Counted from the stretch's first letter, positions 16,667 to 25,202 are shown. The stretch: DNA of 64,000 bases from Myxococcales bacterium (GCA_016191785.1 JACPVJ010000179.1:1-64000), one strand, 5' to 3'. Program-made: numbers and translations. Notes: a model not told the origin generated them from the sequence alone.

Positions 16667-18070
16667 TCACGGAGCGTCGAGGCGGAGCAGCGCGCGCACC
16701 TTTCCGTCGGGCAAGCCGCGCACCACGACGTGATCGGCGCGGGCGTAGGCGAGCAACGTCTCGTCCGGCGAGAGCACCGGAACCTGGCTGTCGGGCTCGA
16801 GCTCGAGCACGACGGCGTCGTGCAGGACGCGCATTCGCTCACCGTACACGACCTGGTAGCGACCGGTGCGCCCGAGGGAATACGGCTGCTCGTCGGCGCT
16901 CTTGCTGCAAGCGGGGACGGGACGCCGACCCGCAGGGAGGCTCACGGGCGCGCCGGGGGCCGGAGGCGCGTCGAGATAGGGCGCGCCCATCACCCCCTCG
17001 GAGTCTCCGCAGGTGTACTTCCCCGCTCGGAGATCCAGCTTGGCGATGCCGCCGCAGCCCTCGAGCTCCAGGGTCTTCCCGTCCGGGAGCACTCGACCGC
17101 TCAAGCTCGGCCCTTGGTCGCAGCCCGGTACGACCCGGGGGATGCGTCGGCGGCTCTTGAGGGTCTTGCCGTCGAGCACGACCAGATCGTCACCGCAGGT
17201 CACCGCGAGCAGATCTGCGCTCGGGCTCGGGGTCGGATTCCCGAGCTCACGATCGGCGCCGCAGCGCACGGTGCCGCGGCGCTCGACCTTGGCCTTCTCG
17301 AGATCCCAGCGAAGCACCTCTTGCCCCTCGATCGAGAAGCCGACCTTGCCGCTGTGACCGGCGCGCGGCGCCGAGCCCGAGTACAGCCGGAAGGGCAACC
17401 CCGCGCCGAGCACGTTCCCGTGCTCCCCGTCGTAGAAGAGTGCGCTCGCCCGATCGCTGCCGTCCGGCGCGCTCGCGACGAAGGTCACGCTGAGCCGCTT
17501 GCCATGGAGGACGGGCGTGACCGTCTCCACGCTGGCGCCGGCCGGCGCGCCGCGGGTGTCGAGTCGAACGACCTCGGACCCTGACTGGGTCAAGAGCACG
17601 CGCTCGCGCTCGAGGTGCACCGCGGGCACACCGGCGAGCGCGGCACCGGCACCGTCGTGCGCGAGCGCCAGATCTGGCGTGGTGAGCAAGATCACGCGCT
17701 GCGAGAGCGCGATCACCACCCCGGCGTGGGCAGGAGAAGTGACCAGCGTTGGCTGGCCCTCGGGCAAGGCGAAGCGCCGCGAGCTCCCCGAGCTGCCGAC
17801 CGACGACCAGGCGAGCAGCGATCGCGTGCCGGCCACCAGCAAGGTCCCATCGCCGAGGAATGTCACGAGGCCCGGAGGGTCCGGCGGCGCGGCCTCCGGC
17901 GGCTTTGCTGGCGCCGCGGACCGCGGCGCGACCCGGTCGGGCGCGAGTGGGGCCGCCGTCTGCACCACAGAGGCTTTGCGCGCGGCCGAGGAGCTACAGC
18001 CGATTACCCCCAGCGCGAGCCCAAGGATCGGCACCCCCCACCCCCCGCGACCGTGGATGGATTTCGTCAT
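16667..18070 (-). CDS. Beta-propeller lipoprotein
   Basis: The 467-residue protein starts at ATG 18070 (MTKSIHGRGG). Its signal peptide ends LALGVIGC, a good lipobox. After an Ala/Pro-rich linker to about residue 70, the body is built of about 40-residue beta-rich repeats such as LVTFLGDGTLLVAGTRSLLAW, GVVIALSQRVILLTTPDLAL and LLAVTCGDDLVVLDGKTLKS. These read as WD/PQQ-like propeller blades. Several Cys pairs (CGADRE, CDQGPS, CGGIAKLD, CGDSEG) suggest an oxidised extracytoplasmic fold. No enzymatic motif is seen. It lies between the two toxin-antitoxin pairs, converging with the first and divergent from the second. Confidence 0.72.
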   Translation of the reverse strand: MTKSIHGRGGWGVPILGLALGVIGCSSSAARKASVVQTAAPLAPDRVAPRSAAPAKPPEAAPPDPPGLVTFLGDGTLLVAGTRSLLAWSSVGSSGSSRRFALPEGQPTLVTSPAHAGVVIALSQRVILLTTPDLALAHDGAGAALAGVPAVHLERERVLLTQSGSEVVRLDTRGAPAGASVETVTPVLHGKRLSVTFVASAPDGSDRASALFYDGEHGNVLGAGLPFRLYSGSAPRAGHSGKVGFSIEGQEVLRWDLEKAKVERRGTVRCGADRELGNPTPSPSADLLAVTCGDDLVVLDGKTLKSRRRIPRVVPGCDQGPSLSGRVLPDGKTLELEGCGGIAKLDLRAGKYTCGDSEGVMGAPYLDAPPAPGAPVSLPAGRRPVPACSKSADEQPYSLGRTGRYQVVYGERMRVLHDAVVLELEPDSQVPVLSPDETLLAYARADHVVVRGLPDGKVRALLRLDAP

Positions 18071-18185
18071 GCTCGCGTACGTCGGTGTGGGCGGCAAGAG
18101 CGTGACAGGCGAGTGCTCCGGCCGCGCGCGGTGTCCCCGCGGGTTCGGCGACCACCCGGCGTCACCCGAGCCGGTCGCCGCATGC

Positions 18186-18214
18186 TTGCATGCCATGCCT
18201 GCACTTGATAGCGT
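18186..18214 (+). promoter_or_regulatory. Promoter/operator of the second toxin-antitoxin pair
   Basis: TTGCAT (18186-18191), 17 bases, TAGCGT (18209-18214), 7 bases, then ATG 18222. The palindromic hexamer GCATGC recurs around it (18180-18185, 18188-18193 and, overlapping the start codon, 18220-18225). Such repeats could be the binding site for the antitoxin, which usually represses its own promoter. Confidence 0.45.
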
Positions 18215-18221
18215 TTGGTGC

Positions 18222-18461
18222 ATGCAATATACGATCCGCAACATCCCGCCCGAGCTCGATCGTGCGCTCAAAGCTCGGGCCAAGAAGATGGGTCGGAGCG
18301 TGAACCAAGTGGCGCTCGAGGCGCTCGCCCGGAGCGTGGGGCAGCCCGTCAAGCGCCGCAGCCTGCGCGGCATGCCGGGCTCGTGGTCGGCGCGAGAAGC
18401 GGCGCAGCTCGACGAGTTCCTCGCGCAGCACCGCCGCATCGACGAGGAGCTCTGGAAGTGA
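18222..18461 (+). CDS. VapB/FitA-type ribbon-helix-helix antitoxin
   Basis: This 79-residue protein has a clear Arc-like ribbon-helix-helix N-terminus: MQYTIRNIPPELDRALKARA, then KKMGRSVNQVALEALAR. It matches FitA/VapB-type antitoxins that bind operator DNA as dimers. The C-terminal third (RRSLRGMPGSWSAREAAQLDEFLAQHRRIDEELWK) is the usual toxin-wrapping tail, including the conserved ..F....R.ID.E.W ending. The stop codon overlaps the toxin's GTG. The start at 18222 follows a -10 box by 7 bases, so a leaderless transcript is likely. Confidence 0.85.
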   Translation: MQYTIRNIPPELDRALKARAKKMGRSVNQVALEALARSVGQPVKRRSLRGMPGSWSAREAAQLDEFLAQHRRIDEELWK

Positions 18462-18841
18462 AGCTGCTCCTCGACACGAACCGGCTCTCGGATGCCTTGG
18501 CGCAAGACGACGACGTGCTGGACCGCTTGGAGGCGGCGGAAGAGATCCACGTGCCGGTGATTGTCCTGGGCGAGCTGCGCGCGGGGTTCCTGGGCGGCAA
18601 GCGGCCGGCGCAGAACGAGACACGCTTGCAGTGGTTCCTCGCCCAAGACGGCGTGACGACGCTGTCCGTCGACGGGCCCGTCCCACATCGCTACGCCGAG
18701 ATCCACCGAGCGTTGCGCCGCGCCGGAACGCCGATTCCGACCAACGACCTCTGGATTGCAGCCCTCGCCATCGAACACGGCCTGGCGCTCTACTCTCGGG
18801 ACGTCCACTTCGCCCACGTGCCCGGGCTCGCGCGGGTCTGA
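18458..18841 (+). CDS. PIN-domain ribonuclease toxin (VapC/FitB-like)
   Basis: A 127-residue PIN nuclease. Catalytic acids are Asp6 (LLLDTNRLSD), Glu39 (VLGELRAGF), Asp97 (IPTNDLWIAALA) and Asp115 (YSRDVHF); all four are in typical contexts. GTG 18458 overlaps the antitoxin stop codon. The sequence is not closely similar to the PIN protein at 16259-16636, so the two pairs are separate acquisitions or old paralogues rather than a recent duplication. The expected activity is site-specific RNA cleavage, blocked by the adjacent antitoxin. Confidence 0.88.
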   Translation: MKLLLDTNRLSDALAQDDDVLDRLEAAEEIHVPVIVLGELRAGFLGGKRPAQNETRLQWFLAQDGVTTLSVDGPVPHRYAEIHRALRRAGTPIPTNDLWIAALAIEHGLALYSRDVHFAHVPGLARV

Positions 18842-18881
18842 CCGGGCGCTGCTGCAGCCGACCTACCACACCACGGCAACG

Positions 18882-19103
18882 TCAGCTGCAGTCGTACTTG
18901 CCGTCCCACTCGCCGGAGCACGAGGCCTTGCAGTCGGCTCGGCACTGATCGGCATCGGCCACGCCGCTCAGCGTGGTGGGGGCGGCGCCGGCGCAGCTGC
19001 AGCTGCACGTGCACGACTTGTCGCCCTCGCTGTCACTGCCGCACGCCGCGGCGAAGAGCAACGCCGCCGACCCCAACAACAACCCTCCAAAAACTCGCTT
19101 CAC
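18882..19103 (-). CDS. Small Cys-rich lipoprotein
   Basis: A 73-residue protein with signal peptide and lipobox (ALLFAAAC). The mature part has nine further cysteines in about 50 residues, beginning with the cluster SCTCSCSCAGAAP and ending CSGEWDGKYDC. The start is GTG 19103, supported by a GGAGGG Shine-Dalgarno about 8 bases upstream on the minus strand. The spacing CTCSCSC could bind metal or form disulfides. I do not recognise a family. Its gene converges with the second toxin gene. Confidence 0.65.
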   Translation of the reverse strand: MKRVFGGLLLGSAALLFAAACGSDSEGDKSCTCSCSCAGAAPTTLSGVADADQCRADCKASCSGEWDGKYDCS

Positions 19104-19222
19104 TTGGCGACCCTCCGCTGGCGGAACCCCTGCCCCGCCCGATGAGCGAAAACGCTATCACCGCGGGCTCCGATCGCGAAACTCAGAAATGAGCGATGTC
19201 AGCCCGCGCGCCCGGCGCCGAC

Positions 19223-19252
19223 TTGCGCGACGCGCGGCTGCGCTGCTAGCTT
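19223..19252 (+). promoter_or_regulatory. Promoter of the kinase-lipoprotein operon
   Basis: TTGCGC (19223-19228), 18 bases, TAGCTT (19247-19252), 7 bases, then GTG 19260. The TTG at 19251, an alternative in-frame start, lies inside the -10 box and is therefore unlikely to be used. Confidence 0.45.
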
Positions 19253-19259
19253 GAGTGGT

Positions 19260-20153
19260 GTGAAGCGATCGGGCGGGCGCGGACCGCGGGCATGGGGTGT
19301 TCTGGGGCTCACCTTCGCAGTCGTGGTGGCATGCAGCGGCGACGACGGCGACTCGAGTGGCGAGGTGATTCGCTACTTCGGGGGCAAGACCGGTGGCGGA
19401 ACCGGCGGATCTGGCGGAGGCGACTCGGGCGCCACTTGCAAGGGAGTCGAGTGCCCACCGCCGCCAGCAGCAGCGGCGGGGCTCGCCGAATCGTGCTGCC
19501 AGACCAACGACACCTGCGGCTTCAAGATCCCGAGCATCGGGCAAGAGTGTCTGCCGCCGGCTGACAGCGACGCCTCGAACACCGATCCGGACTGCCCGAG
19601 CGTGACGTGGCAAGGCAAGACGCTCCCCGGCTGCTGCTTGCCCGACGGCAAGACCTGCGGCGCGGTCGAGAGCCTGGTCGGCACCGGCTGTCTCGACGCG
19701 ACGCTGTTCGGCGTGAAGGCCACCGTCGACTGCGACGGGAACCCGGTCACCGGCACGGGAGGCACCGGCGGAGGCGGAACCGGCGGCAGCGGAACCGGCG
19801 GCAGCGGAACCGGCGGCAGCGGAACCGGCGGCAGCGGAACCGGCGGCAGCGGAACCGGCGGCAGCGGAACCGGCGGCAGTGGCACCGGCGGAACGGGCGG
19901 CGGCACGGGTTGCATCAGCTGCGCTCAGATCCTGGCCGGCGGCGATCCGAAGCAAGTCTGCACGGGCGCCGAGGCCACGAAGTGGAAGGCCGTCGAGATT
20001 TGCGCGTGCGGTCAGGATGGAGGCGGACAGTGTACCGGCGAGCTCTGCTACGGCACCTGCAACAGCCCGAAGGCGACTCCGGACGCTTCGTGCAAGACCT
20101 GCATGCAGACCAAGTGCACGACCGCGTACAACAACTGCAAGCCCGGGGCGTGA
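19260..20153 (+). CDS. Cys-rich lipoprotein with GTGGS repeat linker
   Basis: A 297-residue exported protein and first gene of a five-gene operon. The signal peptide ends LTFAVVVAC. A short Gly linker leads to a Cys-rich domain (residues about 60-160: CKGVECPPPPAA, ESCCQTNDTCGF, GCCLPDGKTCG). Residues about 165-215 are GTGGS repeats encoded by a perfect 15-bp DNA repeat. A second Cys-rich domain ends the protein (CISCAQILAGG, CACGQDGGGQC, CKTCMQTKCTTAYNNC). I recognise no named domain. The paired cysteines suggest a disulfide-stabilised surface protein. GTG 19260 is preferred because TTG 19251 lies in the -10 box. Confidence 0.72.
   Translation: MKRSGGRGPRAWGVLGLTFAVVVACSGDDGDSSGEVIRYFGGKTGGGTGGSGGGDSGATCKGVECPPPPAAAAGLAESCCQTNDTCGFKIPSIGQECLPPADSDASNTDPDCPSVTWQGKTLPGCCLPDGKTCGAVESLVGTGCLDATLFGVKATVDCDGNPVTGTGGTGGGGTGGSGTGGSGTGGSGTGGSGTGGSGTGGSGTGGSGTGGTGGGTGCISCAQILAGGDPKQVCTGAEATKWKAVEICACGQDGGGQCTGELCYGTCNSPKATPDASCKTCMQTKCTTAYNNCKPGA
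19776..19880 (+). repeat. Seven tandem copies of a 15-bp unit
   Basis: The unit GGAACCGGCGGCAGC is repeated seven times without gaps; the last copy ends in T. It encodes GTGGS. The same 15-mer, on the opposite strand, makes up part of a second seven-copy array at 47191-47295 in an unrelated gene. Confidence 0.9.
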
Positions 20154-20160
20154 CCAGCCG

Positions 20161-21567
20161 ATGCGCCGAGCGGGCACCGAATCCGGCTGGCTTGTCGCAG
20201 CCGCTGCGCTCGCGCTGATCGGCGCCCTCGGCTGCTCGAAGACCGAAGAAGAGCCCGGCCGGATGGTCCTGTCGCTGTACGCGGACATGGCCATCCCGAA
20301 GGACGTGGACTCGATCCAGATCGAGGTCCTCTCGGACGGCGCGCTCCGGCCGCCGACCGATGCGTTCAAGATCGGGCCGGGCGGTCACCTCCTGCCCGCG
20401 ACCCTGGCGCTGGTCGGTAACGACGACCCGACCACCACCGCCACGGTCACCGTCTGGTCATTCAGCAACGGCGTGCCCCGGACGCTGCGTCGGGTGGTCA
20501 CTCAGGTACCGCCGGCGCGGCTCTCGCTTTTGCGAGTGCCGATTCAGTGGCTGTGCGAGGGCAACGTCAAGGACACCGGCGGCGTGCCCATCAGCAAGTG
20601 TCCCGAGGGCGAGAGCTGCGTGGCGGGCAAATGCGTCGAGGACACCGACAACCCGCTCCCCGGCTACGGCACCGGGGACGTCTTCGGCGGGGGCGACGGC
20701 ACCGACGCCTCGACGGGCACGTGCTTCGACACCGTCACCTGCCTCGATCAAGGCTTCGACGTCGCGGTGAAGACCAGCGACTGCTCGATCGCGCTCCCGA
20801 GCGGCGACCCGGAAAAAATCAACCTGGGGCTGGTCACCGAGCTCGGCGACGCCGGCATCTGCGGCCGCAAGGACTGCTACGTTCCGCTCGACAAGAGCGA
20901 GCTGTTCGGCTGGTACGTCGCGGGCAGCCGCATCATGCTGCCGGGCGAGGCGTGCAAGCGCATCACGGAAGGCAGCGTGACCGCGGTCCGCCTGGCCACG
21001 GGCCCCTGCGCTTCGAAGCAGATCGAGATCCCGACCTGCGGCCCGTGGTCGTCGGTCGGCACGTACACCGAGCAGAGCTCGAAAGAGTGCGACCGGCTCT
21101 GCACCGCGGTGGCGAGCTCGAAGTGCAGCGACGACACGGCGGCCAAGTGCTTCGCCCGCTGCTACCCCGGCGCCGGCGTCTGCGACGCCATCATCGACGA
21201 CTACGCCAAGTGCGGCGAGGGCTTCGCCTTCAAACCCTGCCCCGGCAACCAGGGCCGCACCGAGCCCGCGCCCGAGTGCACGGCCCAGGCCGAGCGCTTC
21301 CAGGTCTGTCGCAAGTGCGCGCGCGCCGCGCTGGACGAGTGCGACTACTGCACCTGCAGGTCGTGCGAGACCGCGGTTACCGCCTGCGACGCGAACCCAG
21401 CCTGCGCCAAGATCGTGGCCTGCGCCGAGCGCGTGCACTGCCGCGGCAAGGCCTGCGACACGCCGTGCCAGGCCGAGCTGGCGGTCAGCACCGCGGCGGC
21501 GCAGCTGTTCCAGGCGATCGGCGACTGCCGCACGGCCAGCTGCGCTGGCACCTGCACGGGGAAGTGA
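20161..21567 (+). CDS. Cys-rich lipoprotein of the kinase operon
   Basis: A 468-residue protein starting at ATG 20161, 7 bases after the previous stop. The signal peptide ends LALIGALGC. Residues about 30-150 form a beta-rich domain (RMVLSLYADMAIPKDVDSI, TTTATVTVWSFSNGVPR) that could be an Ig-like or transthyretin-like module. The rest is Cys-rich, with motifs CPEGESCVAGKC, CGRKDCYVP, CRKCARAALDECDYCTCRSC and a tail full of CxxxC pairs ending CAGTCTGK. The stop codon overlaps the start of the kinase gene (TGATG). Position directly before a membrane kinase suggests a sensor or ligand role, which is inference. Confidence 0.72.
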   Translation: MRRAGTESGWLVAAAALALIGALGCSKTEEEPGRMVLSLYADMAIPKDVDSIQIEVLSDGALRPPTDAFKIGPGGHLLPATLALVGNDDPTTTATVTVWSFSNGVPRTLRRVVTQVPPARLSLLRVPIQWLCEGNVKDTGGVPISKCPEGESCVAGKCVEDTDNPLPGYGTGDVFGGGDGTDASTGTCFDTVTCLDQGFDVAVKTSDCSIALPSGDPEKINLGLVTELGDAGICGRKDCYVPLDKSELFGWYVAGSRIMLPGEACKRITEGSVTAVRLATGPCASKQIEIPTCGPWSSVGTYTEQSSKECDRLCTAVASSKCSDDTAAKCFARCYPGAGVCDAIIDDYAKCGEGFAFKPCPGNQGRTEPAPECTAQAERFQVCRKCARAALDECDYCTCRSCETAVTACDANPACAKIVACAERVHCRGKACDTPCQAELAVSTAAAQLFQAIGDCRTASCAGTCTGK

Positions 21568-22997
21568 TGGCCGGCAGCACGGACATCACCGCGCCCGTCG
21601 CTCCCGGTGACGTCATCGCCGGGAAGTACGAGGTGACGCGGGTGCTCGGGGCTGGCGGCATGGGCGTGGTGGTCGCGGCTCACGACCGCGATCTCGAGCG
21701 CGACGTGGCGGTGAAGTTCTTGTCGGCCCAGGGCGCCGAGAACGCCAACGTCGTGGCCCGCTTCATGCGCGAGGCCAAGGCGGCGGTGAAGATCTCGAGC
21801 GAGCACGTCGCCAAGGTGATCGAGGTCGGGCGGCTGGAGGGCGGCGCACCCTACATCGTGATGGAGCTGCTCGACGGGTGCGATCTGTCCGACGAGGTCG
21901 CGAAGGGTCCGCTCCCGGTGGAGGCCGCTCTCGACTACGTCTTGCAGGCCTGCGAGGCCATCGCCGAGGCCCATGCCCGGGGCATCGTCCATCGGGACTT
22001 GAAGCCGGCCAATCTGTTCCTCTCGAAGCGCGCCGATGGCTCGCCGATCGTGAAGGTGCTCGACTTCGGCATCTCGAGCATGGGCAACCCGGCCACGGTC
22101 GAGCACGGCTTGACCCGCACCGGCGCCATCATGGGCTCGCCGTTCTACATGTCACCCGAGCAGGCCAAGTCGGCGCGGTCGGCCGACGCCCGCAGCGACA
22201 TCTGGTCGATGGGCGCGGTGCTCTACGAGCTGATGGCGGGCCGACCGCCGTTCACCGGCGAGACCATGGGCGAGCTGGTGGCAGCGATCTTGACCGAAGA
22301 GCCTGCGCCGCTCGGCAGCCTGTGCGCCGAGCTGCCAAAGGGCCTGGAAGCGGTCGTGCACCGCTGCCTCCACAAAGATCCGAGCGCGCGGTTTTCCAAC
22401 GTCGGCGAGCTGGCGCAGGCGCTCTTGCCCTTCGCGCCGGAGCGCGCGCGGGTGTCGGTGACGCGGGCCATGGCGGTGTCGGGCAGCGCGGCAGAGGTCG
22501 CGCCGGCGGGCTCGGTCCCGACCGGTGGCACGCTGGTGATGTCCGCGGCGGCCACGGCGCCCGCTGCCGGGGCTAACACCGCGGCGGCGTGGGCCGAGAC
22601 CCAAGCGCCATCGAGCCCGGGGCGCGGCAGGCTGTGGGCAGCAGGCATCGCGGGCGTCGCGCTGGTGGGCGTCGTCGGGCTGGGCGTGTCGCTTCGGCAA
22701 GGCGCAACCCCCGGCGCCAACCCGGCGTCGAGCAGCGGACCTTCGTTCGGCGCACCGACCGACGCCCCGCTCGCGGCCGCGCCGACGGCGCCGCTTCCCA
22801 TGCCCGCCGCGTCGAACGTCGACGTGCCCGATGCCGCCGCACCCCCGAGCGCGACTGCCGGGCCGAAGCCGGCCGCGGGCAAGCCCCCACCGGCAGCGCC
22901 TCGCCCTTCGGTGGCGAGCGCTGCGCCTCCCGCCGCCCCGCCGCCGAAACCCACGCCCTCGGCCAAGCCTTCGGGGATGGAGATGCCGCTTCAGTGA
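21567..22997 (+). CDS. Transmembrane Ser/Thr protein kinase
   Basis: A 476-residue Hanks-type kinase of the myxobacterial Pkn group. The kinase domain (residues about 20-280) is complete: glycine loop LGAGGMGVV, catalytic Lys50 in VAVKFL, HRDLKPAN (Asp near 144), DFG (Asp near 166), GSPFYMSPEQ and DIWSMGAVLYELMAGRPPF. A Thr/Ala-rich juxtamembrane segment leads to one transmembrane helix near residues 355-376 (LWAAGIAGVALVGVVGLGVSL). A Pro/Ala-rich outer tail of about 100 residues follows. There are no PASTA or other folded sensor domains outside, so signal input probably comes through partner proteins, perhaps the neighbouring lipoproteins. ATG 21567 overlaps the preceding stop. Confidence 0.93.
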   Translation: MAGSTDITAPVAPGDVIAGKYEVTRVLGAGGMGVVVAAHDRDLERDVAVKFLSAQGAENANVVARFMREAKAAVKISSEHVAKVIEVGRLEGGAPYIVMELLDGCDLSDEVAKGPLPVEAALDYVLQACEAIAEAHARGIVHRDLKPANLFLSKRADGSPIVKVLDFGISSMGNPATVEHGLTRTGAIMGSPFYMSPEQAKSARSADARSDIWSMGAVLYELMAGRPPFTGETMGELVAAILTEEPAPLGSLCAELPKGLEAVVHRCLHKDPSARFSNVGELAQALLPFAPERARVSVTRAMAVSGSAAEVAPAGSVPTGGTLVMSAAATAPAAGANTAAAWAETQAPSSPGRGRLWAAGIAGVALVGVVGLGVSLRQGATPGANPASSSGPSFGAPTDAPLAAAPTAPLPMPAASNVDVPDAAAPPSATAGPKPAAGKPPPAAPRPSVASAAPPAAPPPKPTPSAKPSGMEMPLQ

Positions 22998-23002
22998 TCG
23001 CC

Positions 23003-23998
23003 ATGTCGTCCGACCACCCTCTCTCTCATCGTGTCCTCTCGGCCGTGCTGGTCACCACGCTGATCACTGCGACCCCCGTCGGCGCGATCGCACAGCCCGA
23101 CCCGCCACCGGCGGCGGCGCCCCAGCCGGCCTCGCTCGCCGAAGAGCTGACGGGCAAGGCGAAGTCCGACTACGAGATCGGCAAGATCTTGTTCGCAGAC
23201 GGCGACAACGCCGGCGCCAAGCTCAAGTTCGAGAGCGCCTACGCTGCCTCGAAAGACGCGCGCCTGCTCTGGAACATCGCGGCGTGCGAGAAGAACCTGC
23301 GAAACTACACCAAGGTCCTCGACCTGCTCGATCGCTACCTGGCTGCCGGCGACGAGAAGCTGACGGAAGAGGCCCGCACGCGCGCCATCGAGCTCAAGAA
23401 GATGGTGCGGGCGCTGGTGGCCGAGCTCACCATCGTCGTCGATCAACCTGGCGCGAAGGTCCTGGTCGACGGTGAAGAGCTGGGCACGTCGCCACTCTCG
23501 GGAGCCGTGCGCGTCAACCAGGGCAGCCGAGCGGTGCGGGTCAAGAAGGCGGGCTTCGCCGTCTGGCAAGCCAGCGTGAAGCTGGACGGCGGCGAGACCA
23601 AGACGCTGGACGTGAAGCTGCTCAAGGACAGCGCTCGCGGGCGCCTGCGCGTCACCGCCGGGCAGGGCCAGAAGATCGTGCTCGACGGTCGGGCCGTCGG
23701 CAGCGGCGAGTGGGAGGGGTACCTCGAGCCCGGCAGCCACTCGCTGCACGTGTCGGCGAGCGGCATGCGCCCGTTCCGTTCGGATTTCTTGCTCGAGCCC
23801 AAAGAGAGCAAGGTCACCCGCGTGACGCTCGAGGCGGTCCCCTCCGACTCGGGCGGCAACCTCACGCCGTGGCTGCTCGGCGGCGCCGCGTTGCTCGTGG
23901 GCCTGGGCGTCGGCGGCTACTTCTTGCTCAAGAAGGACGACGAGAAGAAGGTGCCCGAGGCGCAAGGCACGCTGGGCCAAGTGTATCTCTCATTTTGA
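23003..23998 (+). CDS. PEGA-domain and TPR protein with C-terminal membrane anchor
   Basis: A 331-residue protein with a cleavable-type signal peptide (VLSAVLVTTLITATPVGAIAQ). Residues about 45-150 are a TPR-like helical region (KSDYEIGKILFADGDNAGAKLKFESAY, ARLLWNIAACEKNLRNYTKVL). Two PEGA-like beta domains follow (LTIVVDQPGAKVLVDGEELGTSPL..., GRLRVTAGQGQKIVLDGRAVG). A hydrophobic segment WLLGGAALLVGLGVGGYFLL then leads to a short basic tail. The order signal peptide, TPR, PEGA, anchor is common in Myxococcota next to Ser/Thr kinase genes. It starts 5 bases after the kinase stop. A scaffold that joins cell-wall contact to the kinase is plausible but unproven. Confidence 0.85.
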   Translation: MSSDHPLSHRVLSAVLVTTLITATPVGAIAQPDPPPAAAPQPASLAEELTGKAKSDYEIGKILFADGDNAGAKLKFESAYAASKDARLLWNIAACEKNLRNYTKVLDLLDRYLAAGDEKLTEEARTRAIELKKMVRALVAELTIVVDQPGAKVLVDGEELGTSPLSGAVRVNQGSRAVRVKKAGFAVWQASVKLDGGETKTLDVKLLKDSARGRLRVTAGQGQKIVLDGRAVGSGEWEGYLEPGSHSLHVSASGMRPFRSDFLLEPKESKVTRVTLEAVPSDSGGNLTPWLLGGAALLVGLGVGGYFLLKKDDEKKVPEAQGTLGQVYLSF

Positions 23999-24011
23999 GT
24001 GAGCCGAGACG

Positions 24012-25196
24012 ATGTTCACCCACCGACTCCCGATCTTGTTCTGGCTCTGCGGGCTCGCGCTGCCGGGTTTCGTCGCGTGCTCCGACGACGCCGGGCCTGG
24101 TGACGTGCCCCGCGGGAAGTCTTCGTTCGGGGGTAGCTACTCGGGCCCCGTGACCGGCCCCGGCTCGGACGCCTCGCTTCCACCGCCGGGCGACGCGGCA
24201 TCCGACGGCCCGAGCGCGCCCAAGCTGGACTGCAAGCCCGGCTCCTGGGACTGCAGCTGCGACCCGCTCAGCACCCGGGCCTGCACCTGCGACAGCGGCG
24301 CCAGCGGCACCGAGACCTGTCGGCCGTCGGGCGCCGGCTTCGGTCCCTGCGCGTGCGACGTGGGTGCCAACGCCAAGCTCGGGAGCGCCTGCGCCAGCGA
24401 CGCGGACTGCGGCGCCGACCTGACCTGCGTGACGCCGAGCTCGGGCAAGATCGAAGGGCAAGGGCCGGCGGGCGGCCTCTGCACTCGGCCCTGCGAGGAC
24501 GACGCGACGGTGTGCGGCAAGCTGAAGCCGAACGCGAAGTGCATCGGCTTCCCCGATCAGGCCTCGAAGACGCGCTATTGCCTCGAGGCGTGCGAGTTCG
24601 GTGACCCGGGCGCCAACAAGGCCAACAAGTGCCACGGGCGCAGCGACATGGGCTGTGCGCCGATCGTGGTGCCGGGCCTGGGCGAGGTCGCGCGCGCTTG
24701 CCTGCCGACCTGCAACTCGGACCAGGACTGTGGCGGCGCGCTGAGCTGCGATCCGGGCACCGGGCTCTGCGCCGCAGCGGCGGCCACTGGCGATCCGGTC
24801 GGCAAGGCCTGCACCGAGGGCAGCACCAGCTGCCGCGGGTTCTGCGAGAAGCTCGACCTGCCGGTGTCGGGCACCACGACCACGATCTGCGCCGAGCGCT
24901 GCACGGCCGGCGCCACCGGGGACGGCAAGACCTCGTGCGGCTGGAACAAGGCGGGCAACAAGGCCGACGCGGCCTGCATCTACTACCCGGGCGCCGTCAC
25001 CAGCCCGGGTTGGGGCGACCGCGGCGCGTGCGGCCAGCTCTGCGACTGCAACACGCACTGCAACAAGGACCTGATCTGCCAGCCCCTGCCCCAAGGGCTC
25101 GACCTCTTCTTCAAGCGGGCGGGGCAGTGCACCGCGCCCTACAAGGTCGACGGCAGCGTCACGGCGGGGATCACCGCCTGCCCCGACGGCGGGTGA
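24012..25196 (+). CDS. Cys-rich lipoprotein, last gene of the kinase operon
   Basis: A 394-residue lipoprotein (signal peptide ending LALPGFVAC). After a Gly/Ser/Pro linker the mature chain holds about 40 cysteines, in motifs such as CKPGSWDCSCDPLSTRACTC, ACASDADCGADLTC, SDQDCGGALSCDPGTGLC and CGQLCDCNTHCNKDLIC. The recurring C.sD.DCg..l.C pattern is common in myxobacterial surface lipoproteins and suggests small disulfide knots. It starts 13 bases after the PEGA gene and ends the operon just before the convergent histidine kinase. No enzymatic motif is visible. Confidence 0.75.
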   Translation: MFTHRLPILFWLCGLALPGFVACSDDAGPGDVPRGKSSFGGSYSGPVTGPGSDASLPPPGDAASDGPSAPKLDCKPGSWDCSCDPLSTRACTCDSGASGTETCRPSGAGFGPCACDVGANAKLGSACASDADCGADLTCVTPSSGKIEGQGPAGGLCTRPCEDDATVCGKLKPNAKCIGFPDQASKTRYCLEACEFGDPGANKANKCHGRSDMGCAPIVVPGLGEVARACLPTCNSDQDCGGALSCDPGTGLCAAAAATGDPVGKACTEGSTSCRGFCEKLDLPVSGTTTTICAERCTAGATGDGKTSCGWNKAGNKADAACIYYPGAVTSPGWGDRGACGQLCDCNTHCNKDLICQPLPQGLDLFFKRAGQCTAPYKVDGSVTAGITACPDGG

Positions 25197-25202
25197 GCCG
25201 CC

